64,000 bases of DNA from Desmodus rotundus (lineage: Eukaryota; Chordata; Mammalia; Chiroptera; Phyllostomidae): the NCBI RefSeq assembly GCF_022682495.2, contig NC_071391.1, positions 107,987,195 to 108,051,194 on the forward strand, in the 5' to 3' direction. Below, piece by piece: positions 12,901-22,571 of the stretch (position 1 is its first letter; each line of letters opens with the position of its first letter). The notes under the pieces were generated by a model that saw only the letters and a list, made by a program, of their open reading frames with translations, was not told the DNA's origin and searched no databases. A program made the position numbers and the translations under genes.

Positions 12901-14039
12901 TGGTTTCTGTGAGCCCAGGGGCTTTTAAGAAACTTTATCCACTCCAATGATACAAATTTATAGAGCATTCCCTGTGTGTAGGTGGTAGAACAGCATGTGG
13001 CTCATGAATTCAGATGGTTTACATTTAGTTGATGGGGAAGAAGGTTCCCAGCAGATCAGTCAATCAGAGATAGAAGAAATTTTAGGGCTTATGTTGTCCA
13101 ACTCTCTGGGCAGGAATTCTTTTCATGTGATGACTTCTAACTGCTTACCTGTATTTTCCTGCCTGTGGTTAAACCAAGAGAGCAATGGGTCACAGCATCT
13201 AATCCAAACTACTCACTTTTTGGCAGAAGATAGAGAGGCAGGCAAAGAAAAAAGAAAGAGGAAAAAAGGCATCCTTTGTTTTCTCTGAAGGCTCAAGGAG
13301 AGCCAGAAGCATAACGACAACGGGCAAAACCAAAGCTGTCTTGTACGGCATGCATAGCGTTGGTTTTAATTTCTGGTCATCAGACCACACACATTGGGTT
13401 GTTTAGTTCTAGGACAGTGACAACATTTCCTTCCCATAGCTACCATGTCCCAGGCCTTGTCATACCTTAGGAATGATCCATATCTCAAATTTTATCCGCA
13501 GCTCCACTCGTCTCTGAAGAAAAATTGCTGTCTCTCCAGCCGTCTTGCTTTTTCTCTTTTATGCACACTTTTCAGCCTTAGCTCTGCTTTCTCCTCTGTC
13601 CCTCCAGTCATGGCTTTCATGTCTTCCCTGGGCCATAGTGAGTCACTTCAGTTGCTGCCTTTCCATGAGCATGCCTAGTCATCTCACTCTATGGGTTTTA
13701 TGCTGCAGCTTTCCTATGCATTCCCTACTTTTGATCAATTTGGCCATCTGCTTCGCTGCTGCAGCTCCCAGATGGCTGGATGCCATAGGTAGGGTGAAGG
13801 CACATAATGGTACAGGTGTGGTTTCCAACTTTAGCTAGACTCTCATGCTGTTCTGTGATCTTCCTACGTGGTCCCAGTTGGTATCCTCATCTGTTCCCCA
13901 AAACAGCTCTTATGCAACTTCACCCACTCCTCAGATTTATGTGCAGATGGCCTTATTGTTATCACAGAGAAAGTTACGTCTCATAGCCATGAACTCTTTA
14001 TCCCCCTACTGCCACAGATTTATTTATTTAACTCATGTC

Positions 14040-14580
14040 ACAAGGTGCCGTTGGGTTCTCTCCAAATCAAATCAGTCCCTGAGACAAGAATTCTAGTGAG
14101 AGTAATTTGTTTGGGAGGGGATCCCAGAAAACATTGGTAAGAAAGTGAGAAGTGGACAGAGAAGGGAAAGAAGCCAATAAAGGCTGTGTTATCAAGCAAG
14201 CGTCCTCCGTAAGTAACTGCAACTCAATCCTAGTGGGAACTTTGGGAGTCAGCATGGAACACGTGCTTCAGTTATCCCACCTGGGGTTGAAGAATAGTTA
14301 CAGATCATCTCCCATCAGTTTGTGACTAAAGACTGCTCCGGGAGTTAGTAATTCTTCAGAACTCCTGGCCTGGTGCAGTCCCATTCTCTCGGAAGGGTAA
14401 GCTCTTCTACCAGCTGGTAATACTTTTGAAACTTCTGGGTGGGACCTACCTAGTTCTCACATATTCTTCATTCCCTTTCCAGTAATATATTATTTATCTT
14501 GAAATATTAGACCTTTTCCCTGAGGTAATGGTTACTTAGTCTTTAAATCAACGTTTTTAGAATAATAAACATATCCCCCA
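14040..14580. other. Unclassified, repeat-like segment
   Basis: ACAAGAATTCTAGTGAGAGT, GGGAGGGGATCCCAGAAAAC and CAATAAAGGCTGTG have the feel of an old LTR or LINE leader, but I cannot name a family. No gene is seen. Confidence 0.25.
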
Positions 14581-15379
14581 TCAAGCACCTGGCTCCTGCA
14601 TTTGAATTTGAAAGGTATGACTTTCAGGAGACTCTGTGTGTGTGTCCATGTGCATGCGCTACAGCTTTACGATAGACTAGCTACAGCTTGTGTTTTATTT
14701 TCTGAGGGGACACTCTTTTGCCCTATATTTAGTATTGGAGGGAGGTACATGCTGCTGCTGCTGATGAAATAGTCTCTGAGAAATAAGAAATAAACTGGGA
14801 AATATTAAAAATATTGTCTCCCCATATCTGCTCAGCTGCCCACATCACTGCGCACACTGCCGATGCTGACAAAGATGTGTGCTGGTGCCAAGTGCTGGTT
14901 CAAGCTGATGTCCACCAGCATCCCGACTGGTGCCCAGAGTTGGGGTCACTCACGCCTGGCTGAATCCTTGACTGCTGAGCCATTTGGCACTAAAGCTGCC
15001 CCAGTTCTGAGTTTTCTGTTTCTCAACATTAGCAGAATTGAGCTTTGCTTCTGTTTCCACTTTATATTTCTTGCCCTTAGAGTTAGTCGGGAACTCTTGT
15101 GGTCTACACACACCCCTAAGCCTTAACTTTTTGGTTCCCTCAACGTCTCTAAAACATCTCTTCATCCCCATGTCCACTGGGGTAGAGTCCGTCATTGGCT
15201 GCCTGGCCCCAAATGGGGAGGTGAATACATGAGATGCTTCACATGAAGCTCTTCGCACAATCTTGGTGCATAGTATGCATTTATGAAGTGTTATCCAACA
15301 AACTGAGTCTTATAATTACTCTTCTGTCAGCTTTCCGACCTGTTCTAAGGCCTGCTCTAGAATAATCTTTCCAAAAGGC

Positions 15380-15770
15380 TAAATAATTTATATATAAACC
15401 TTCCATACACTCCACTGCCTGTGGAATAAAAAGGCAACTCAGCGGCAAGCCCAAGACCTGTTAGGAGTTGGTTTTTGTCTCTCCCTCCAGCCTCGGGTCT
15501 TGTAACAGCCCTGTTTTGCGTGATGTCTCAGCACACTGACTCACCGAGGCATCTGAGCACATGTGTGTGCTGTGACTTCACCGTGCCCTCCTTCCCTTTG
15601 CTCCTTCTGTGATGCATGCACTTTACCCTACCTTGTGCCCAGTGACCCAAAGTTGCTTTAGAAAATCAGCTCAGTTACCTCCTCTCTGGAGCGTGTGTGC
15701 CTCCAGTAGAAGAAATCACTGGCTTCTCTTAGGCCCTCCTATGAAAAAGGTGGATGGTGGTAAGATCTCT
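15380..15770 (+). mobile_element. L2-like fragment
   Basis: C/T-rich sequence in L2 order: TTCCATACACTCCACTGCCT, GGAATAAAAAGGCAACTCAG, CTCCCTCCAGCCTCGGGTCT and TTCCCTTTGCTCCTTCTGTG. Confidence 0.45.
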
Positions 15771-16084
15771 CACATAGATGGTTGTAGGGGTTTAATGATA
15801 TAAAATGATATAAACATGTAACTGTGCATGCTGCACCGTTAATATTTAATGCATGTTAACTGCTTCTGTTAGTGCGTTAGAGACCTCTACTATAGACGAG
15901 ATCACACACCCACAGTTGTCATTGCTGTGCGTGTTCCCAGTGACTCCCGAACGCGCTCTGTGTCCTGTTCAGTTTGTGCTTAGTGTTATGTCACATACAT
16001 GAATGAACGAAAGCTATCATGTGATCTGCTGGCACATGCCTAGAGTTTTACAGGTGAAAAATCACCCCTTTGTTATTTTGTTTA

Positions 16085-16432
16085 ATGCTTAAACTTGTTT
16101 CATACACTGTGGATATTTTTAGGGCAGTGAAACTATTCTATATAATATTGTGATGACAGACACATGACATTAGACATTTGTCAAAACCCATAGAACTACA
16201 CAACCCAAAGAGTGAACCCTAATGTAAACTAGGGAAATCCATTGATGATAATGTATCAATATTGATTCATCAATTGTAATAAATGTACCAAATGAATGCA
16301 AGATGTTACTCATTGGGGAAGCTGAGAGGATAGAGAAGGGAGAGGTGTATGGAAACTCTATTTTCTGTTTGGTTTTCTATAAACCTACAATTGCTCTAAA
16401 AATAAACTCTGTTAATTAAGAAAAGTAGCTTC
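16085..16432 (+). mobile_element. Ancient L1 (L1M-type) 3' end
   Basis: TGTCAAAACCCATAGAACTA, AGTGAACCCTAATGTAAACT, TCATCAATTGTAATAAATGT and TGCTCTAAAAATAAACTCTG form the well-known 3'UTR pattern of old eutherian L1, ending in AATAAA and a degraded A-tail. Subfamily not assigned. Confidence 0.65.
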
Positions 16433-16744
16433 ATGAAGCAGTGAGGACTTGTGCGTAGTATGACCTGGAAGTCAGAGAAGAGGAACAATTGGCTCAAAGT
16501 CTCAAGTAAAACAATCAGAGACAGGACTCCGTTTTCTTATGCTGCGCTTCCCGTAGTTAGTACAGGACACATTTTTAATTTCCATTGAGCTTCTCATGAA
16601 GGATAAGGCGAGCTCATCATTGACAGTCTCCTTCCAGCACTTTTGGAAGTAAGTCATAGGTGGAATGGAGTTTATTAGAAACTGTGAGAATACCCTTCAC
16701 AAGACTAATGTAGAGTCTTTATGACTCAGTAGAGGCTGTCAATC

Positions 16745-17167
16745 CTAAGTTATTTGACATTTAATTCTTGCTGATGTAAATTTTATATGACAAATAGTTT
16801 CATTTAATTGTGTCACCTCTGGCTTATATACACCATAAAAGGTTTCAGTTTTAACAGCCAGCAACAAAAGAGCTGAGAGGACTAATGTGGAGAAAACTTG
16901 CAAGGGCATGGATGGCCCGGAAAGGGCAGGTGGCTCCCTGATGGAGAGTCCGGAGGGAGGCTGGGCTTCGGGCTGGGGTGCATCTGTCCGAGAGTGCCTG
17001 GACGGGCAAGAGCGCCGCTTCTTCTTGGGACTTCGACTGATACATTCTCCTTCGGGTAGTAAGTTCACATACCTGGCCCTCCTTGGGTTCATCCTTTCCA
17101 CTGATGGCGTTTCCACAGAGAGTACTTGCTTTATACAATAATATGCTCTGACATGCACCAATAGCAA
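16745..17167 (-). other. CpG-rich open segment of unknown origin
   Basis: A minus-strand frame of 140 codons overlaps a second frame of 95 codons (17138-16851). The centre (about 16915-17065) is rich in CpG compared with the AT-rich surroundings. The longer frame has a basic cluster KKKRR (48-52) and a hydrophobic stretch VFSTLVLSALLLLAV (91-105) that could be a signal or membrane segment if translation began at Met87. CAG/GTATGT, a strong splice-donor-like site, occurs at 17075-17067. I do not recognise the product. It may be a host exon, a decayed retrocopy or chance. Confidence 0.2.
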
Positions 17168-17294
17168 TTCTATAATGATTTCATCAACATTCCCTCACTT
17201 TATATCTTTGCTTCTCCATGTAAAATCACTGTGCTTAGAGTAGGTGGCAGGACTGAATCCCAGTAAGTATTGGGAAAGAGCTGACACATATCTG

Positions 17295-17460
17295 TCTGTC
17301 AACAAATTATTTGTTGAGCATCTACTATATTCCAGGTTCTGTGGAAGACACTATGGATAACGAGCAGTCTCTGTTCCCAAGAAGCTCACAGTCTACTGGG
17401 AAGAGCTGATAAACCTATACAATGAGACAATGATAAGAGGTATAAATGTGTGGCACTCTA
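17295..17460 (-). mobile_element. L2-like fragment beside the L1 insertion
   Basis: ATTTGTTGAGCATCTACTAT, ATTCCAGGTTCTGTGGAAGA and AAGAAGCTCACAGTCTACTG match reverse L2. The young L1 inserted immediately to its right. Confidence 0.5.
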
Positions 17461-17464
17461 TGGT

Positions 17465-17479
17465 TTATTAGGGACTTTC
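17465..17479. repeat. L1 target-site duplication, left copy
   Basis: TTATTAGGGACTTTC, identical over 15 bp to 24235-24249. The bases beyond it differ on both sides (T versus C, T versus A), so the duplication is exactly 15 bp. The inferred nick is TTTC/AT, a variant of the L1 endonuclease preference for TTTT/AA. Confidence 0.95.
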
Positions 17480-17496
17480 TTTTTTTTTTTTTTTTT

Positions 17497-17770
17497 CCAT
17501 GTGGTTCTAAATTTTTTTTTTTATTGTTATTCAATTACAGTTGTATGCCTTTTCTCCCCATCCCTCTACCCCACCCCAGGTGAACCCACCTCCCTCCCCC
17601 CTCTCCACCCTCCCCCTTGGTTTTGTCCATGTGTCCTTTATAGTAGTTCCTGTAATACCCTCTTCCCACTATCCCCGCCCCCACCCCCCCACCCCCGCCC
17701 TGGCTATTGTTAGATTGTTCTTAACTTCAATGTCTCTGGTTATATTTTGTTTGCTTTTTTCTTCTATTGC
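17497..17770 (-). other. L1 3'UTR with G-rich tract and 3' extension
   Basis: In sense orientation the ORF2 stop is followed by a strongly G-rich strand (plus-strand C-runs at 17550-17702, densest 17673-17700). A G-rich polypurine tract is a conserved feature of mammalian L1 3'UTRs and can form G-quadruplexes. An AATAAA signal (plus-strand TTTATT, 17520-17525) and an 11-base A-run follow. Then come 15 non-A bases (plus strand 17497-17511) and the final A-tail, as expected if transcription ran past the first poly(A) signal. Confidence 0.85.
17520..17525 (-). terminator. L1 polyadenylation signal
   Basis: Sense AATAAA (plus TTTATT) lies directly before the first A-run of the L1 3' end. The second A-run 15 nt further on suggests this signal was bypassed in the founding transcript. 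Confidence 0.6.
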
Positions 17771-20700
17771 TTATGTTCCAGTTAAAGGTGAGATCATATG
17801 GTACTTGTCCCTCACTTCCTGGCTTATTTCACTTAGCATAATGCTCTCCAGTTTCATCCATGCTGTTGCAAAGGGTATAAGCTCCTTCTTTCTCTCTGCT
17901 GCGTAGAATTCCATTGTGTAAATATACCATAGTTTTTGGATCCACTCATTTGCTGATGGGCACTTCGGTTGCTTCCAGTACTTGGCTATTGTAAATTGTG
18001 CTGCTATGAACATTGGGGTGCACAGATTCTTTTGGATTGGTGTTTCAGGGTTCTTAGGGTATAATCCCAGCAGCGGAATTACTGGGTCAAAGGGCAGTTC
18101 CATTTTTAGTTTTCTGAGGAAATTCCATATTGTTTTCCACAGTGGCCTCACCAGTCTGCATTCCCACCAACAGTGCACAAGGGTTCCCTTTTCTCCACAT
18201 CCTCTCCAACATTTGTTTGTGGATTTGTTTATGTTGGCCATTCTGACTGGTGTGAGATGATACCTCATTGTGGTTTTAATTTGCATCTCTCTGATGGCTA
18301 GTGATGCTGAGCATCTTTTCATATGTCTCTGGGCCCTCTGTATGTCTTCCTTGGAGAAGTGTCTATTCAAGTCCTTTGCCCATTTTTTAATTGGGTTGTT
18401 TGTCTTCCTGGAGTGGAGTCGAGTGAGTTCTTTATATATTTTGGAGATCAGGCCCTTGTCTGAGGTATCGTTGGCAAATATGTTTTCCCATACTGTTGGT
18501 ACTCTTTGTAATTTGGTGCTGTTTTCTTTAGCCATGCAGAAGCTTTTTATTTTGATGAGGTCCCATTTGTTTATTCTTTCCTTTATGTCCCTTGCTTTAG
18601 GGGATGTGTCTGTGAGGATGTTGCTGCGTGGAATGTCTGAGATTTTCCTGCCAATGTTTTCCTCAAGGACTTTTATGGTGTTACGGCTTATATTTAAGTC
18701 TTTTATCCATCTTGAGTTTATTTTCGTGTATGGCGTAAGTTGGTGATCGAGTTTCATTTTTTTGCACGTAGCTGTCCAGATCTCCCAACACCATCTGTTG
18801 AAGAGGCTGTTTTTGCTCCATTTTATGCTCCTGCCTCCTTTGTCAAATATTAATTGATCATATAGACTTGAGTTTATTTCTGGGCTCTCTATTCTGTTTC
18901 ATTGGTCTATGTGCCTGTTTTTATGCCAGTACCAGGCTGTTTTGATTACAGTGGCCTTGTAATACAGTTTGATATCAGGTATTGTGATCCCTCCTGCTTT
19001 GTTTTTCTTTCTCAAAATTGCTGCAGCTATTCGAGGTCGTTTATGGTTCCATATGAATTTCTGCAATGTTTGTTCTATATCTGTGAAATATGTCATGGGT
19101 ACTCTAATAGGGATTGCATTGAATCTATAAATTGCTTTGGGTAGTATGGCCATTTTGATAATGTTGATTCTTCCAATCCATGAACATGGTACATGCTTCC
19201 ATTTGTTTGTATCTTCCTTAATTTCTTTCTTCAGTGTTGTGTAGTTTTCTGAGTACAGGTCTTTTACCTCCTTGGTTAGGTTTATTCCTAGGTACTTTAT
19301 TTTTCTTGTTGCTATATCGAATGGGATTTTTTTCCTGATTTCTGTTTCTGCAGTTTCGTTGCTGGTGTAGAGGAATGCCTTTGATTTCTGGGTATTGACT
19401 CTGTATCCCGCTGTTTTGCCAAATTCATTTATTAGGTCGAGTAGTTTTTGAGTGGAGTCTATAGGGTTTTCCATGTACACTATCATGTCGTCTGCAAACA
19501 GTGACAGTTTCATTTCCTCCTTTCCAATTTGGATGCCTTTTATTGCTTTTTCTTGTCTGATTGCTGTGGCTAGGACTTCCAATACTATGTTGAATAGGAG
19601 TGGTGAGAGAGGGCATCCTTGTCTAGTTCCTGATCTTAGTGGGAAAGCTCTAAGTTTTTGTCCATTGAGTGTGATGTTGGCTGTAGGTCTCTCATATATG
19701 GCCTTAATTATGTTGAGGACTGCTCCCTTTATTCCCACTTTGCTGAGTGTTTTTATCAGAAATGGGTGCTGTATTTTATCAAATGCTTTTTCCGCATCTA
19801 TTGATATGATCATGTGATTTTTGTCTTTGCTGTTGTTGATGTGATGTATTATGTTTATTGATTTGCGAATATTGTACCATCCTTGCATCCCTGGGATGAA
19901 TCCCACTTGGTCATGGTGGATGATCTTTTTAATATATTGCTGGATGCGGTTTGCTAATATTTTGTTGAGAATTTTAGCGTCTATGTTCATCAGCGATATT
20001 GGCCTGAAGTTTTCTTTCTTCGTTGTGTCTTTATCTGGTTTTGGGATTAGGATGATGTTGGCTTCATAAAAAGAGTTTGGGAGTCTTCCATCAGTTTGGA
20101 TTTTTTCGAATAGTCTGTGAAGGATAGGGGTTAGTTCTTCCTTAAATGCTTTGTAGAAATCTCCTGTGAAACCATCTGGTCCAGGGCTTTTGTGTGATGG
20201 GAGTTTCTTGATGACTGCTTCAATTTCCTTTGCTGATATTGGTCTGTTCAGGTTTTCTGCTTCTTCTTCAGTCAGTTTTGGAAGATTATATTTTTCTAGA
20301 AATGTGTCCATTTCATCTAGGTTTTCAAATTTCTTAGCATACAGGTCTTCATAGTAATTTCTTACGATCCTTTGTATTTCTGTGGTATCAGTTGTAATCT
20401 CTCCACTTTCATTTCTAATTCTGTTTATTTGGATCCTCTCTCTTTTCTTTTTGATGAGCCTACTTAAAGGCTTGTCAATTTTGTTTATCTTTTCAAAGAA
20501 CCAGCTCCTGGATTCATTGATCCTTACAATTGTGCTTTTAGTCTCTATGTCATTTAATTCTGCTCTGATCTTGGTTATTTCCTTCCTTCTGCTTGCTCTG
20601 GGCTGTCTTTGTTGTTGTTCCTCCAGTTCTTGTAGGCATAGGGTTAGGTTGTTTGTTTGAACTGTTTCTAACTTCCTAAGGTAGGCCTGTATTGCTATGA

Positions 20701-21592
20701 ACTTCCCTCTCAGGACTGCCTTTGCTGTGTCCCATAGGTTTTGGGTTGTTGTGAGTTCGTTTTCATTTGTTTCCAGGAAGTTTTTGATTTCTTCCCTAAT
20801 CTCGTTCTTGACCCATTCATTGTTTAATAGCATGCTATTCAGTCTCCATGCTTTTGAGTGTTTTGGGTTTTTACCCTTGGCGTTGGTTTCTAGTTTCAGA
20901 CCCTTGTGGTCAGAGAAGATGCTTGATATGATTTCAATTTTCTTGAATTTGTTGAGGCTTGCTTTGTGTCCTATCATGTGGTCTATCTTTGAAAAAGTTC
21001 CATGGACACTTGAAAAGAACGTGTATTTTGCTTCTTTGGGATGAAAAGCTCTGTATATATCAGTTAAGTCCATTTCCTCTAAGGTATTGTTAAGTGACAC
21101 AATATCATTGTTGATCTTTTGTTTGGAAGACCTGTCCATTTTTGATAGTGGGGTGTTAAAATCCCCTACTATAATTGTGTTGCTGTCAATATCTTTCTTG
21201 AAATCCTCCAATATTTTCTTTATGTATTTGGGTGCTCCTATGTTGGGTGCATATATATTTACAATGTTTATGTCTTCTTGGTGGATTCTTCCTTTGAGTA
21301 TTATGAAGTGACCTTCTGGGTCTCTCTTTATGGCCCTTCTTTGGAAGTCTATTTTGTCAGTTATGAGTATTGCTACCCCTGCTTTTTTTTCCTGTCCGTT
21401 TGCTTGGAAAATTTGTTTCCAGCCCTTCACTTTCAGTCTGTGTAAGTCTTTTGTCCTGAGATGGGTCTCTTGTAGGCAGCATATGTGTGGGTCATGTTTT
21501 CTTATCCATTCAGCTGTTCTATGTCTTTTGATTGGAGCATTTAATCCATTTACGTTTAAGGTTATTATCGATAGGTAGTTATTCATTGCCAT
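17771..21592 (-). pseudogene. ORF2: L1 ORF2p endonuclease/reverse transcriptase, one nonsense codon
   Basis: Frame of 1,273 codons, the usual L1 length, interrupted only by TGA at 18899-18901 (codon 898, where family members have Trp in the motif after HKNRHIDQ). The frame is unchanged across the stop. The endonuclease domain (1-235) keeps N15, E42 (QETH), D144/N146 (GDFN), D204 and S227-D228-H229. The reverse transcriptase keeps D599 (SIDAEKAFD) and FADD (699-702). Beyond the stop lies the C-terminal zinc knuckle CX3CX7HX4C (about residues 1128-1145). The stop would leave a product with both catalytic domains but no C-terminal domain, so autonomous jumping is unlikely. The change equals a C-to-T on the plus strand and may postdate insertion. 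Confidence 0.95.
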
Positions 21593-21638
21593 TATTTCCT
21601 ACCTGTGTTCCTCTGTCTTTCTCTTTTCCTTCCTTTCC

Positions 21639-22571
21639 TTAAAGCAGTCCCTTTAGCTTCTCTTGCAGAGCTGGTTTGATGGAGCTGTATTCTTTTAGAC
21701 TTTTTTTGTCTGGGAAACTCTTTATTTGGTCTTCTATCTTGATTGAGAGCCTTGCTGGGTAAAGTAGTCTTGGTTGCAGGCCTCTGGTTCTCAGTACTTG
21801 GAATATTTTTTGCCATTCTCTTCTGGCTTGGAGCGTTTCCATTGAGAAGTCAGTTGCTAACCTTATTGGGGCTCCCTTGTATGTTACTTCCTTTTTCTCC
21901 CTTGCTGCCTTTAAGATCCTCTCTTTGTCTTGGAAATTTGCCATTTTAATTATGATGTGTCTTGCAGTGGGTCTCTTTGGGTTCCTCTTGCTTGGGACTC
22001 TCTGTGTTTCCTGGATTTGGGTGACTTTTTCTCTCCTCAGATTAGGGAAATTTTCCATCATTACTTTTTCAAACAGGTTTTCTATCCCTTGCTCTTCTTC
22101 TTCTCCTTCTGGTATTCCTATTATACGGATATTGTTACGTTTCATGTTGTCCTGCATTTCCCTTATTGCCTCTTCATTCTTTCTGAGCCTCTTTTCCTTT
22201 TCTTGCTCCTTCTGGGTGTTTTTTTCTACTTTATCCTCCAGCTCGCTGATCCGATCCTCTGCTTCATCAAGTCTGCTTTTAATTCCTTCTACTGTGTTCT
22301 TCAATTCAGAAATTGTATTCTTCATTTCCGCTTGGCTCTTGTTGATATTTTCTATTTCCTTTTTCATGTTGATATAGTTTGCAGTGAGTTCATTGTAGTT
22401 TCCTTGTAGTTTCTGGTAGTTCTCTTTGAGCTCAGAGAGCTCAGTGAGTTTCCTGATGACCATTGCTTTGAACTCAGTATCTGATAGTTGACTTGCCTCT
22501 TTTTCGGTTAGTATTCTTTCTGAGACTTCCTCCTTTCCTTTCATTTGGGAATTGTTTCTTTGTCTTCCCAT
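21639..22571 (-). CDS. ORF1: L1 ORF1p, RNA-binding chaperone
   Basis: Open frame of 310 residues, slightly shorter than the human protein (338). The ATG is the first in frame after the 5'UTR and begins MGRQRN, a typical L1 ORF1 start. A charged N-terminus (1-40) is followed by a heptad coiled coil (about 41-140, rich in L, E and K), which trimerises the protein. An RRM-like domain starts near residue 146 (NIRIIGIPEGEE), and the C-terminal domain contains ARHIIIKM (203-210) and the terminal KPALQEKLKGLL. ORF1p coats L1 RNA and acts as a nucleic-acid chaperone in the cytoplasmic L1 particle. No stop or frameshift is seen, so it could still be translated if the element is transcribed. Identification is firm; function is by family. 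Confidence 0.95.
   Translation of the reverse strand: MGRQRNNSQMKGKEEVSERILTEKEASQLSDTEFKAMVIRKLTELSELKENYQKLQGNYNELTANYINMKKEIENINKSQAEMKNTISELKNTVEGIKSRLDEAEDRISELEDKVEKNTQKEQEKEKRLRKNEEAIREMQDNMKRNNIRIIGIPEGEEEEQGIENLFEKVMMENFPNLRREKVTQIQETQRVPSKRNPKRPTARHIIIKMANFQDKERILKAAREKKEVTYKGAPIRLATDFSMETLQARREWQKIFQVLRTRGLQPRLLYPARLSIKIEDQIKSFPDKKSLKEYSSIKPALQEKLKGLL

Noticed and set aside
21592..21816. 74-codon minus frame bridging ORF1 and ORF2
   Set aside because: It is a basic frame overlapping the ORF1 end out of phase; it has no counterpart that I know in L1.
18270..22409. Many plus-strand frames of 60-166 codons
   Set aside because: They are the antisense of L1 ORF1 and ORF2 and follow the composition of those genes.
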